The notes beneath the pieces are model-generated. The model had not been told where the DNA came from and did not search any database. It saw nothing but the letters and a program-made list of their open reading frames with translations. Position numbers and translations under genes: made by a program. From Kitasatospora sp. Root107 (GTDB lineage Bacteria > Actinomycetota > Actinomycetes > Streptomycetales > Streptomycetaceae): a stretch of DNA of 64,000 bases. The DNA is taken from contig NZ_LMCT01000023.1 of the NCBI RefSeq assembly GCF_001424875.1, positions 1 to 64,000 of the forward strand, read 5' to 3'. Below, piece by piece: positions 42,849 through 51,470 of this stretch; the stretch's first letter is position 1, and each line of letters opens with the position of its first letter.

Positions 42849-42890
42849 CGCGCCTGCATACCGGGTATACATACTCGGTATGCAGGCGCG
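42849..42890. promoter_or_regulatory. Long palindrome upstream of the ABC exporter
   Basis: CGCGCCTGCATACCG (42849-42863) and its exact complement (42876-42890) flank 12 bases containing GTATAC. The centre also gives two near-equal ATACYnGGTAT sites (42859 and 42871). It may be an operator of PadR-like type for the ABC genes or a terminator of the MFS gene. Confidence 0.65.
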
Positions 42891-43032
42891 TCGGGGTGTT
42901 CGACCGGCCGGGTCTGACAGGACAGTGACTGGGGTGCCATCCCCCGGCGGGGCCTATCGGGCCCGGCCGACGGGACGGCAGCTGTGCTGCGCCCGGTACC
43001 TCGGGTGACGGCCGACGAGAAGGAGCCGACGA

Positions 43033-43773
43033 GTGACAGCCACAGAGATCAGGGACACCGAAGGAGCCGTCCTGCACCTGCGGGGCGTGTCCCGGGTGCA
43101 CGGCCACGGGGCGACCCGGGTGCACGCCCTGCGCGGGGTGGACCTGACGGTCCGTCCGGGGGAGTTCGTCGCGGTGATGGGCCCCAGCGGGTCGGGCAAG
43201 TCCACCCTGCTCACGCTGGCAGGGGGGCTGGACACCGCCAGCTCGGGCCAGGTCCGGGTGGAGGGACAGGACCTGGGCAAGCTGTCCAGGACCGCGCTGT
43301 CCGCGGTCCGCCGCCGGGCGATCGGCTACGTGTTCCAGGACTTCAACCTGATCCCCGCGCTGACCGCCGCCGAGAACGTCTCGCTGCCGCGCGAACTGGA
43401 CGGGGTGACCAGCCGCCGGGCCCGGGCCGAGGCGCTGACCGCACTCGCCGAGACCGGCGTGGCCGAGTACGCCGACCGCTTCCCCGACCAGCTCTCCGGC
43501 GGGCAGCAGCAGCGGGTCGCGATCGCCCGGGCCCTGGTCGGCGAACGCCGGCTGGTGCTCGCCGACGAACCCACCGGCGCGCTCGACTCGGCCGCCGGGG
43601 AGACCGTACTGAGCGTGCTCCGGGCCCGCTGCGACGCCGGGGCGGCGGCCGTCATGGTGACGCACGAACCCGCCCACGCACAGTGGGCGGACCGAGTGGT
43701 GGTGCTGACCGACGGTCAGGTGGTGGAGGAGCGTCAGGGTCGCACCGACGCCGGGACGGACGAGACCCGATGA
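43033..43773 (+). CDS. ABC transporter ATP-binding protein, MacB/LolD type
   Basis: A 246-residue ATPase. Walker A is GPSGSGKSTLL, the Q-loop is VFQDFNLIPAL, the signature is LSGGQQQRVAIARAL and Walker B is LVLADEPTGALD, with the switch His in VTHEPAHA. FNLIPALTAAENVSLP is typical of the macrolide-export/lipoprotein-release group. GTG at 43033 follows AAGGAG. It overlaps the permease gene by four bases. Confidence 0.95.
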   Translation: MTATEIRDTEGAVLHLRGVSRVHGHGATRVHALRGVDLTVRPGEFVAVMGPSGSGKSTLLTLAGGLDTASSGQVRVEGQDLGKLSRTALSAVRRRAIGYVFQDFNLIPALTAAENVSLPRELDGVTSRRARAEALTALAETGVAEYADRFPDQLSGGQQQRVAIARALVGERRLVLADEPTGALDSAAGETVLSVLRARCDAGAAAVMVTHEPAHAQWADRVVVLTDGQVVEERQGRTDAGTDETR

Positions 43774-46583
43774 GCCTCTCCGCCTGGCGGGCCGCGCTCC
43801 GGATCGCCCGCCGTGACGCACTGCGGGCCAAGGGCCGCAGCGCCCTGATCATCGCCATGATCGCGCTGCCGGTGGTGGGTGTCACCGGCGCGGACATCGT
43901 GGCCCGCAGTACCCAGCTCTCCCCGCAGGAGCGCAGCACCCGCCTGATGGGCACCGCCGACGCGTACGTCAGCACCAGCTCGCAGCCCGGCTGGCGGCTG
44001 GTGCAGGGCACGGAGCCCACCCTGCGGAACACCTCGATCCTGTCGCAGAACGGGCCGAAGCCCACCCCCACTCCCGAGGAACAGGCCCGCAGCGCCCAGC
44101 CGTTGGAACGGCTGCTGGAACAGGCGCTGCCCGCCGAGGCCAAGCTGCTGCGGGTCGAGGCGCCCAACGGCTACCACCTGACCAGCACCACGTACGGCCA
44201 GGGCCAGGTGCAGACCTGGGGGATGGATCTGACGGACCCGCTGACGGCCGGGATCACGACGCTCCGTCAGGGCAGCCGGCCCGCCGCGCCGTTCGAGGTC
44301 GCGGCGACCACCGGCTTCCTGGCCGACTCCGGCCTGCAGGTCGGCCAGAGCACCACGCTCAAGGGCACCACCCAGCCGCTCCGGATCACTGCCGCCGTCG
44401 AGTACCCGGGCGAGCTGAGGGCGAACCGGCTGATCGGCCGCCCGGGCGAGCTGAGCGGGCTGCTCGGCGCCATCCCGGAAGAGGCCGGGCAGGCCACCGC
44501 ACCCGGCGCGCGGGACTACCTGGTCTCGCTGCCCGGCCATGCCGCCTTCAGCTGGGAGGCGGTGCAGCAGGCCAACACCTACGGCTTCACGGTGGCGTCG
44601 CGGGCGGTGCTCGCCGACCCGCCGCCCGCCGCCGCCGTCAGCTCCAGCGCCAACCCCGAGGACGCGCAGGCCGCGCTCAGGACCAGGACCATCGCGGCCA
44701 CCGCGATCGGTCTCGCCCTGCTGGAGATCGTGTTGCTGGCCGGTCCGGCGTTCGCGGTCGGTGCCCGCCGGTCCCGGCGGCAGCTCGGGCTGCTCGCGGC
44801 CTGCGGCGGCAACCGGGCGCACATCCGCCGGGTGGTGCTCGGCGGTGGCATCGTGCTCGGCGGCGCGGGTGCGCTGGCCGGTGTGGTGCTCGGCGGAGCC
44901 ACCGCCCTGGCCGGCCGGTCCTGGCTGGAGGGCCGGTCCGGAGCGCGCTTCGGGCACTTCGCGCTGAACCCCGCCGACCTGCTGGGCATCGTGGCGATCG
45001 GTGTGGTGACCGGCCTGCTGGCCGCGGTCGTCCCGGCGGTGCAGGCCGCGCGGCAGCCGGTGGTGGCCGCGCTCACCGGCCGGGTCACCGCCCGGCCGCC
45101 CGCCAAGTGGCTCGCCGTGGCGGGCCTGCTGACCGCACTGGCCGGGGCAGCCCTCGCGCTGTCCGGAGAGCTCTCCTCCTCGGGCTCGCACTCCGTTCTG
45201 GCGGGCTCGGTGCTCGCCGAGATCGGGCTGATCGCCTGCACCCCGATGCTGATCAGCCTGTTCGGCCGGCTCGGCCGATTCCTCCCGCTCTCCCCCCGGC
45301 TCGCGCTGCGCGACTCGGCCCGCCACCGGGGACGTACCGCCCCGGCGGTCGCCGCCGTGATGGCCGCCGTCGCCGGTGCGGTCGCGGTGCTGACCTTCCA
45401 GGCCGGCGGCGACTCGGCCGCCCGGTCCGCGTACGTGGCCTCGGCCCCCTCCGGCGCCGTGGTGCTGAACGCCTACCCCGTCAGGGGGACCGACCCGGCG
45501 GCGGCCACCGCGAAGAACGCCGCCGCGCTGCGGGCCGCCGTGGAGGGCTCGGTGCCCGAGCTCGGGCAGCGCGCTGACCTGAACGTGCTCACGTACGGGG
45601 TGTGCGACGGCACGCCCGGCTCGTTCTGCGGCCGGGTACGGGTGCTCCCGGCGCCGGGGAACGACTGCCTGGCCTCGGCCGGGCTGGGCCGGCTGCCTTC
45701 CGCCACCGATCGGAGCTGCGCCGACACGGCTCCGGAGCCCGACAACATCCGGGACGTGATCAGCGGCGACGGGCCGGTCCTGCACAACCTGCTCGGGATG
45801 GACTCGCCCACCGCCACACAGGCCCTGACGAACGGTCAGGTGGTCGTAACGAACCCCGGCTACCTCCGGGACGGCAAGGTGACCCTGGAGCTCACCCGGT
45901 TCGGAGCGAGTGGCCCCGAGGGCAACCAGGTCAGCACGGTCAGCCTGCCCGGCGTGGCCGCCCCGGCCACCGCCCAGGCCGCCCGCGCGGTGCTGTCACC
46001 GGCCGCCGCCAAGGCCGCCGGGCTGGTCCCGAACGGACAGGAGTCGGTCTGGCGGCCCGCCCGCGCCCTGACCTCGGCCGAGGAGCAGCGCACCACCGGC
46101 GCCGTGCTCCAGGCCGGTCCCGGCAAGCTCGCGGTGGAACGCGGCTACCGGGCCGACTCCAGCGACGCCATCGCGCTGGGGCTCGCCATCGCCGCCTCGG
46201 CGGTGGCCATCGCCGCCGCCGCGATCGCCACCGGCCTGGCGGCCACCGACAGCCGGGGTGACCTGGCGACCCTGGCGGCCGTCGGCGCCACCCCGGGCAT
46301 CCGCCGCCGGCTGTCCGCCTTCCAGTGCGCCGTGGTGGCCGCGATGGGCGCCACGATCGGGGCAGTGGCCGGGCTGGTGCCCGCCGCCGCCCTCCAGCGG
46401 GTGCAGAGCCTCGGCTTCGAGGCCCGGTTCGGCTCCTCGGGCTCGCTCCGGATCGGCAGCAACCCGCTGGTGATCCCGTGGCCCGAGCTGGCCGTGCTGG
46501 TGATCGGGCTGCCGCTGCTGGCCTGGCTGCTCGCCGCGGTCTTCACCCGCTCCCGGGTGGCGCTGACCCGGCGGACGCAGTGA
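43770..46583 (+). CDS. FtsX-family ABC permease
   Basis: A 937-residue permease. The N-terminal span (LIIAMIALPVVGVTGADIVA) is followed by a large extracytoplasmic domain, an FtsX domain near residues 320-440, a second set of spans, another extracytoplasmic domain, and a C-terminal FtsX domain (AIALGLAIAASAVAIAAAAI and ATLAAVGATPGIRRRLSAFQ). Such pairs export peptides or antibiotics or release envelope components mechanically. Its ATG overlaps the ATPase stop. No two-component genes are adjacent. Confidence 0.92.
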   Translation: MSLSAWRAALRIARRDALRAKGRSALIIAMIALPVVGVTGADIVARSTQLSPQERSTRLMGTADAYVSTSSQPGWRLVQGTEPTLRNTSILSQNGPKPTPTPEEQARSAQPLERLLEQALPAEAKLLRVEAPNGYHLTSTTYGQGQVQTWGMDLTDPLTAGITTLRQGSRPAAPFEVAATTGFLADSGLQVGQSTTLKGTTQPLRITAAVEYPGELRANRLIGRPGELSGLLGAIPEEAGQATAPGARDYLVSLPGHAAFSWEAVQQANTYGFTVASRAVLADPPPAAAVSSSANPEDAQAALRTRTIAATAIGLALLEIVLLAGPAFAVGARRSRRQLGLLAACGGNRAHIRRVVLGGGIVLGGAGALAGVVLGGATALAGRSWLEGRSGARFGHFALNPADLLGIVAIGVVTGLLAAVVPAVQAARQPVVAALTGRVTARPPAKWLAVAGLLTALAGAALALSGELSSSGSHSVLAGSVLAEIGLIACTPMLISLFGRLGRFLPLSPRLALRDSARHRGRTAPAVAAVMAAVAGAVAVLTFQAGGDSAARSAYVASAPSGAVVLNAYPVRGTDPAAATAKNAAALRAAVEGSVPELGQRADLNVLTYGVCDGTPGSFCGRVRVLPAPGNDCLASAGLGRLPSATDRSCADTAPEPDNIRDVISGDGPVLHNLLGMDSPTATQALTNGQVVVTNPGYLRDGKVTLELTRFGASGPEGNQVSTVSLPGVAAPATAQAARAVLSPAAAKAAGLVPNGQESVWRPARALTSAEEQRTTGAVLQAGPGKLAVERGYRADSSDAIALGLAIAASAVAIAAAAIATGLAATDSRGDLATLAAVGATPGIRRRLSAFQCAVVAAMGATIGAVAGLVPAAALQRVQSLGFEARFGSSGSLRIGSNPLVIPWPELAVLVIGLPLLAWLLAAVFTRSRVALTRRTQ

Positions 46584-46674
46584 CCCGACGGGAGAAGTAC
46601 TGACGTACGGCGGCCCTGCCGGGGAGACCCGGCGGGGCCGCACCTTTTGCAGGACGTCCAGGCCTACGCACGGT

Positions 46675-46944
46675 TCACGTGGTACGAGGTCGGCGTCGCA
46701 GTTCCCCGAGCCCCTGGTGGCTGATGCTCGATGCCTGGTCCGGGTGCTGCCAGAGCGCGGCCATCAGCTCGGCGATCCGGTCGGCGGTGAGCGGGCCGGT
46801 GCTCAGGGCGGCGGCGAGGGCGGGCAGCAGGTCCGGCGGGAGGGTGCGGGGGTCGCCGATCAGGACCGACTCGTCGGGGAAGGTGAGCAGGACGAGGGGA
46901 GCGCCGTCGTCGAGTTCGGCGTGGTACCAGGTGACTCTGTTCAT
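46675..46944 (-). CDS. Hypothetical protein (89 aa)
   Basis: An 89-residue protein beginning MNRVTWYHAELDDGAPLVLL with DESVLIGDPRTLPPDLLPAL. I chose ATG at 46944 because GGGAGGGG lies 5 bases upstream; a start 25 codons earlier lacks one. It lies 94 bases downstream of the HTH regulator gene on the same strand and may be its partner. No family is recognised. Confidence 0.6.
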   Translation of the reverse strand: MNRVTWYHAELDDGAPLVLLTFPDESVLIGDPRTLPPDLLPALAAALSTGPLTADRIAELMAALWQHPDQASSISHQGLGELRRRPRTT

Positions 46945-47038
46945 GGGCCCCCTCCCGGCGAGACGGAATCGAACGTACACCCGATTATGGGGGCAGACGG
47001 GGACGTCGCGGAACCGCAATACCGCATGGGTCCGACAG

Positions 47039-47464
47039 TCAGCGTTCGCCGGCGCCTTCGGAGCCGGTCCGGGCGGCCACCAGAGCCTCGATCACGGCTC
47101 GGACCCGGGGCAGGTCGGCCGGGTCCAGCTCGGCCAGGTGCGCCACGATGGCCCGGGCGTCGGCGGGCAGGCCGGTGAGCTCGGTGGTGACGTAGTCCAG
47201 GTACTGGGCCGCGGCGGCGCGCTGGACCTGGAGCAGCGGCAGCCCGAGCCCGGCCGCGAGCGCGCGGAGCACCTGCGGCTCGGGCGCGCGGACCACCTCG
47301 TTGCGGACCAGCTTGTGCAGCCAGGTGGTGCCGGGGCGGTATCCGGTGGCCGGGTCGACGGTGGCCTCGGTCAGCCGCCGGAAGGTCACCCCGGGACGGT
47401 CGAGCGCCTCGCGCACCAGCCGGGAGAGCGCGTCGCCGGTGTCGCCGGGCGTGGTCACAGGCAT
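47039..47464 (-). CDS. HTH (XRE-like) transcriptional regulator
   Basis: A 141-residue protein. LSRLVREALDRPGVTFRRLT, TTWLHKLVRNEVVRAPEPQV and LRALAAGLGLPLLQVQRA read like an HTH domain of the type found in Streptomyces XRE-like regulators, followed by a C-terminal helix pair. GGGGAG lies 8 bases before ATG at 47464. Two CGTTCGCGAACG palindromes upstream (47543 and 47659) are candidate sites. Confidence 0.7.
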   Translation of the reverse strand: MPVTTPGDTGDALSRLVREALDRPGVTFRRLTEATVDPATGYRPGTTWLHKLVRNEVVRAPEPQVLRALAAGLGLPLLQVQRAAAAQYLDYVTTELTGLPADARAIVAHLAELDPADLPRVRAVIEALVAARTGSEGAGER

Positions 47465-47542
47465 CTCGTCGTCTCCCCTCACGGCAGTCGGCCCCTCGCT
47501 CCGGCCTGGGCGAGGGCGCGGGCGGTCGGCGGGCGACAGCCG

Positions 47543-47554
47543 CGTTCGCGAACG
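47543..47554. promoter_or_regulatory. CGTTCGCGAACG palindrome, site 1
   Basis: A perfect 12-bp palindrome, 79 bases upstream of the HTH regulator start. The same core occurs at 47659. Confidence 0.65.
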
Positions 47555-47658
47555 AGGCTAACAGCGCCGGACCTGCCGATGCTGCCACTTCCCCGGGCCC
47601 ATGACCAGCCCGTTCGGTGAGGTGCCCCGCAAATCGAAAAATAATCGAATACGTGTTC

Positions 47659-47672
47659 GCGTTCGCGAACGC
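47659..47672. promoter_or_regulatory. GCGTTCGCGAACGC palindrome, site 2
   Basis: A perfect 14-bp palindrome upstream of the plus-strand gene at 47750, beside an A+T-rich patch (47630-47652). It could control the divergent gene pair. Confidence 0.65.
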
Positions 47673-47749
47673 ATCTAGGTAAGGTCCTGTCCGCGAGCAA
47701 CGACCAGCGGTTCAGCGCAGCAGATCAGAGCAGCAGCAGGAGGCCACCC

Positions 47750-48259
47750 GTGTCCATGCCGACCGAGTTCTTCGGAGTCCCGATCCAGCGGAGTCGCCAG
47801 CCGGTCGCCTGCCGGGTGCAGCAACGGCCGCTCTCCGCGCTCCGCCCGCTGTTCGAATCGGTGCTCCGGGACCCGGTGATCACGGCTTTCGGCTGGTCCC
47901 AGACCGGCCCGGCCCCGGCCGAGCCCGGCGGCGCCCGGCTCCGGGTCGGGCCGCCCTGGTTCCGCACCGCGGCCGACCGGGCCGAACAGGACCTGTACGC
48001 GCTCTCGCTCGACCTCCCGCACCCCAGCCTCGGCGGCCACCGCTACGGTCCAGGCGCCACCCCGATGCGCTGGCGCCGGCTGCCGTACCAGGGGCCCGAC
48101 CAGGACCGGTTCGACCGGGCCAGGCGGCTGTCCGAGGCACTGGAGTCCGGCTCCTTCGACCGGGCGCTGGCCGAGTCGTTCGGCGGACCGGCCGGCGGCG
48201 CCACGGCGGTGACGGTCTGGCGGGACCGGATCAGGGTGGTGCAGTGCGCCTTCGCCTGA
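47750..48259 (+). CDS. Hypothetical protein (169 aa)
   Basis: A 169-residue protein with no recognised family. It opens MSMPTEFFGVPIQRSRQPVA and contains DRAEQDLYALSLDLPHPSLG and a closing AVTVWRDRIRVVQCAFA. GTG at 47750 or ATG at 47756 could start it. It is divergent from the HTH regulator gene, with the palindromes between them, so regulation by that protein is plausible. Confidence 0.6.
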   Translation: MSMPTEFFGVPIQRSRQPVACRVQQRPLSALRPLFESVLRDPVITAFGWSQTGPAPAEPGGARLRVGPPWFRTAADRAEQDLYALSLDLPHPSLGGHRYGPGATPMRWRRLPYQGPDQDRFDRARRLSEALESGSFDRALAESFGGPAGGATAVTVWRDRIRVVQCAFA

Positions 48260-48323
48260 CCGGCCGGCCGACCGCCCGTCCCCGCCGTTCCGCCGGGCCG
48301 CAGGGATCGGGTTTGATGGGGGG

Positions 48324-50141
48324 ATGAGCAACGAGAAGAGCCCCGTACCGGAGTGGGAACAGCGGTTCCGGGCGGCACGGGTCTCCCTGCCCGACTGGGC
48401 CGAGCAGGCCCCCGAACGCGCCCTGTACGTCTCCAACTCCACCGGCACGTACGAGATCTACGCCTGGGACCGGTCGGCCGACACCCACCGCCAGGTGACC
48501 TCCCGCCCGAACGGGACCACCGATGCCGAGCTCAGCCCGGACGGCGGGTGGATCTGGTGGTTCGACGACACCGACGGCGACGAGCTGGGCGTCTGGCGCC
48601 GCCAGCCGTTCACCGGCGGCCCCGACGAGCAGGCCGTGCCGGGCGTGCCCGCCGCGTACGACGCGGGTCTTGCACTCGGCCTGGACGGCACCGTGGTGGT
48701 CGGCACCTCGGACGACGAGAACGGCACCACCCTCTACCTGCGCCGCCCGGGCGCCACCGAGCTCGAGAAGGTCTACCAGCACGAGGAGTACGGCGGGGTC
48801 GGCGACCTCAGCCACGACTCCACCCTGCTGGCCGTCGACCACACCGAGCACGGCGACGCGATGCACTCCGCGATCCGGGTGCTCCGGCTCGCCGACGGCG
48901 CCACCGTGGCCGAGCTGGACGAGGTGACGGGCCGTCAAAAGCCCAGCGGGGTGGCCTGCCTGGGCTTCGCCCCGGCCGACGGCGACACCCGGCTGCTGAT
49001 CGCCCACCAGCGCACCGGCCGCTGGGAGCCCGCCATCTGGGACGTGGCCACCGGCACCGAGACCGCGCTGGTCCTCCGCGACGACCAGGGCCGGGAGTTC
49101 CCCGGCGACCTGTCCGCGCAGTGGCGCCCCGACGCCCGCGCCCTGCTGGTCGAGCACGAGTACGAGGCGCGCAGCGAGCTGTTCTCGTACGAGCTGGCCA
49201 CCGGTGAGCTGACCCGGCTGGACACCCCGCGCGGCACGGTGTCCGGCGCGACCGCCCGGCCGGACGGGACGGTGGAGTTCCTCTGGTCCTCGGCGGCCGA
49301 GCCCTCGGCGGTCCGCTCGACGGCGGGCACCGTGGTGCTGCGGGCCCCGGGCCCGGTGCCGCCGGGTTCGGTGCCGGTCGAGGACGTCTGGGTGGAGGGA
49401 CCGGGCGGCCGGGTGCACGCACTCGTCCAACGCCCGTCCGGGACCGGCCCGTTCCCCACCCTGTTCGAGGTGCACGGCGGGCCGACCCACCACGACAGCG
49501 ACTCCTTCGCGGCCGGCCCCGCCGCCTGGCTGGACCACGGCTTCGCGGTGGTCCGGGTCAACTACCGCGGCTCCACCGGCTACGGCCAGGCCTGGACCGA
49601 CGCCCTGCACGGCCGGGTCGGCCTGATCGAGCTCGAGGACATCGGCGCCGTCCGGGACTGGGCCGTCGACTCCGGCCTGGCCGACCCGTCCCAACTGGTG
49701 CTCTCCGGCGGCTCCTGGGGCGGCTACCTCACCCTGCTCGGCCTCGGCACCCAGCCGGACAGCTGGACTCTCGGCCTGGCCGCCGTACCGGTCGCCGACT
49801 ACCACGCCTCGTACCAGGACGAGATGGAGGCGCTCAAGTCGCTGGACCGCACCCTGTTCGGCGGCTCGCCCGAGGAGGTGCCCGAACTCTGGCACGCCTC
49901 CTCGCCGTTGAGCTACGTGGAGCACGTCAAGGCGCCGGTCTACCTCAGTGCCGGGGTGAACGACCCGCGCTGCCCGATCCGGCAGATCGACAACTACGTG
50001 ACCCGGCTGGAACAGCTCGGCAAGGAGCACGAGGTCTACCGCTACGATGCCGGGCACGGCTCACTGGTGGTCGAGGAGCGGATCAAGCAGCTCCGACTGG
50101 AGATCGACTTCACACTGCGACACCTGGGGAGAGCACGTTGA
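48324..50141 (+). CDS. S9-family serine peptidase (prolyl oligopeptidase/acylaminoacyl type)
   Basis: A 605-residue protein. Residues 20-340 form a beta-propeller (repeated strands such as TYEIYAWDRSADTHRQVTSR). The C-terminal alpha/beta hydrolase has VRVNYRGSTGYGQAWTDALH, nucleophile Ser in LSGGSWGGYLTL, Asp in GVNDPRCP and His in YDAGHGSLV. It probably cleaves short peptides in the cytoplasm; no signal peptide is seen. The next gene starts inside its stop codon. Confidence 0.92.
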   Translation: MSNEKSPVPEWEQRFRAARVSLPDWAEQAPERALYVSNSTGTYEIYAWDRSADTHRQVTSRPNGTTDAELSPDGGWIWWFDDTDGDELGVWRRQPFTGGPDEQAVPGVPAAYDAGLALGLDGTVVVGTSDDENGTTLYLRRPGATELEKVYQHEEYGGVGDLSHDSTLLAVDHTEHGDAMHSAIRVLRLADGATVAELDEVTGRQKPSGVACLGFAPADGDTRLLIAHQRTGRWEPAIWDVATGTETALVLRDDQGREFPGDLSAQWRPDARALLVEHEYEARSELFSYELATGELTRLDTPRGTVSGATARPDGTVEFLWSSAAEPSAVRSTAGTVVLRAPGPVPPGSVPVEDVWVEGPGGRVHALVQRPSGTGPFPTLFEVHGGPTHHDSDSFAAGPAAWLDHGFAVVRVNYRGSTGYGQAWTDALHGRVGLIELEDIGAVRDWAVDSGLADPSQLVLSGGSWGGYLTLLGLGTQPDSWTLGLAAVPVADYHASYQDEMEALKSLDRTLFGGSPEEVPELWHASSPLSYVEHVKAPVYLSAGVNDPRCPIRQIDNYVTRLEQLGKEHEVYRYDAGHGSLVVEERIKQLRLEIDFTLRHLGRAR

Positions 50142-50392
50142 CCATCAGACGTGGGGTGGTGGCCTCCACCGCCGTACTGGCCCTGCTGCTGACCGCGGCC
50201 GGCTGTTCGTCGAGCTCGTCCGACGACTGCGACGACAACCGGTCGGCGGGCACCGTGGCCGGGACGGTCTCGCCCGTCCAGGCCCAGCTGCTGGCCAAGT
50301 CCGGCAAGGGGTCGAAGAGTTCGAAGAAGGCGAAGAGCCACAAGGGCTCCACGCACAAGGGTGCGGACAACGACGACTGCGACGACGACTGA
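50138..50392 (+). CDS. Small Lys/Asp-rich lipoprotein (84 aa)
   Basis: An 84-residue protein with signal sequence VVASTAVLALLLTAAGC, where LTAAGC is a lipobox. The mature part has SSSSSDDCDD, a Lys/Ser/Gly stretch (KSGKGSKSSKKAKSHKG) and a closing DNDDCDDD. TTG at 50138 overlaps the peptidase stop (TTGA), which suggests translational coupling. The acidic ends and basic middle suggest a surface-bound, perhaps metal- or polymer-binding, peptide. No family is recognised. Confidence 0.7.
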   Translation: MTIRRGVVASTAVLALLLTAAGCSSSSSDDCDDNRSAGTVAGTVSPVQAQLLAKSGKGSKSSKKAKSHKGSTHKGADNDDCDDD

Positions 50393-50404
50393 CGTCGTCG
50401 CCGT

Positions 50405-51202
50405 TCAGTGCGGGACCGGGTCCAGTCCGAGGGCCCGGTCCCTGGCGTTCTCCGCCTCACGGCGGGCCAGCCGGAACCACATGAAGACCACGAAGCCGCC
50501 GAAGACGAACCACTCCAGCGTGTACCCCAGGTTCTGGAACGCCCGCAGGCTCAGGCCGTTGCCCCCCTGCGGCTGCACCGTCGGTACGACGGCCAGCCCG
50601 GCCGGCACCGTGTCGGCGGCCACCCAGCCGTCGTACCCGACGTCGGGCAGTACGTTCACCAGCGCCGCCGGGCTGATCGTGCCCAGCTGTCCCTCGGGCA
50701 GGCCGCCGGCCACCGCGCCGTTGCTGCCGCTGTTCTCCGGAGCCTGCAGCCGCCCGGTGACGGTCACCTGCTCGGCACCGACCTCCGGCGCGGTCCGCCC
50801 TGCGGCCGGGCCCGGCGCCCAGCCCCGGACCACCGCCACGCAGCGGCCGTCGCCCGGGCAGAGCGGGGTGAGCACGTAGTAGCCCTGCTTCCCGTCCACC
50901 GTGCGGTTGGGAACGAGCAGTTGGTGAGCCGGGTCGTAACGACCGGTCAGGGTGACCGCGCGGCCGACCGTCTCGGTGGTGACCCTGGCCCCCGAATCCG
51001 GCAGCAGCTCGGCGAACGGGACGGCCTCGCCGCCGGTCGCCGCGTCGGCCGAACGGACCGCGTCCCGATGCCGGTTCACCTGGTCCTCGAACCGGCTGAG
51101 CTGCCAGGAACCGAGGAACAGGCAGACCACGACCGCCAGGACGGCGACCACGGTGCCGCCGAGCCAGCGCGAAGTCAGGAGAAACCGGTACACACGCACC
51201 AC
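50405..51202 (-). CDS. SURF1-family cytochrome oxidase assembly protein
   Basis: About 265 residues. The first membrane span is GGTVVAVLAVVVCLFLGSWQ followed by LSRFEDQVNRH, the family's LGxWQLxR pattern. LTGRYDPAHQLLVPNRTVDG and GYYVLTPL are also typical, and a C-terminal span (EWFVFGGFVVFMWFRLARR) closes the protein. SURF1 helps insert heme into cytochrome c oxidase. The GTG at 51202 is the most likely start, but GTG codons at 51199 and 51193 also fit. Confidence 0.88.
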   Translation of the reverse strand: MVRVYRFLLTSRWLGGTVVAVLAVVVCLFLGSWQLSRFEDQVNRHRDAVRSADAATGGEAVPFAELLPDSGARVTTETVGRAVTLTGRYDPAHQLLVPNRTVDGKQGYYVLTPLCPGDGRCVAVVRGWAPGPAAGRTAPEVGAEQVTVTGRLQAPENSGSNGAVAGGLPEGQLGTISPAALVNVLPDVGYDGWVAADTVPAGLAVVPTVQPQGGNGLSLRAFQNLGYTLEWFVFGGFVVFMWFRLARREAENARDRALGLDPVPH

Positions 51203-51281
51203 GGTAACCACCCCTACACCACCCCCCCGACACCAGGGCCTCCGGCGGGGGCTCGGACACTGCACCCAGGTGGCACACGCC

Positions 51282-51419
51282 AGGGGCTCGGGGAACTGCG
51301 ACGCCCACCTCATGCAAGGTGATCCGTACATAGGTGGTCAGGCACTTTCGCAGTGACCCGAACGCCAGATCTCCTCGCCCACGCGGCGGAGCCGCAAGTC
51401 AGCAGAGCCCCGAGCCCCT
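51282..51419. repeat. Streptomycete-type intergenic inverted repeat
   Basis: AGGGGCTCGGGG (51282-51293) and CCCCGAGCCCCT (51408-51419) are exact complements. The inside includes AACTGCG and CACTTTCGCAGT pieces. I recall this GGGGCTCGGGGAACTGCG motif as a recurrent intergenic repeat in Streptomyces genomes. Confidence 0.6.
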
Positions 51420-51470
51420 AGACCGTAGATGCTCAAGCGCCTGCCAAAAGCTGAGCACCTGCAAGAAGGC

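Noticed and set aside
43734..45785. A 683-codon minus-strand frame opposite the ABC permease
   Set aside because: Antisense shadow typical of high-GC DNA; no recognisable family.
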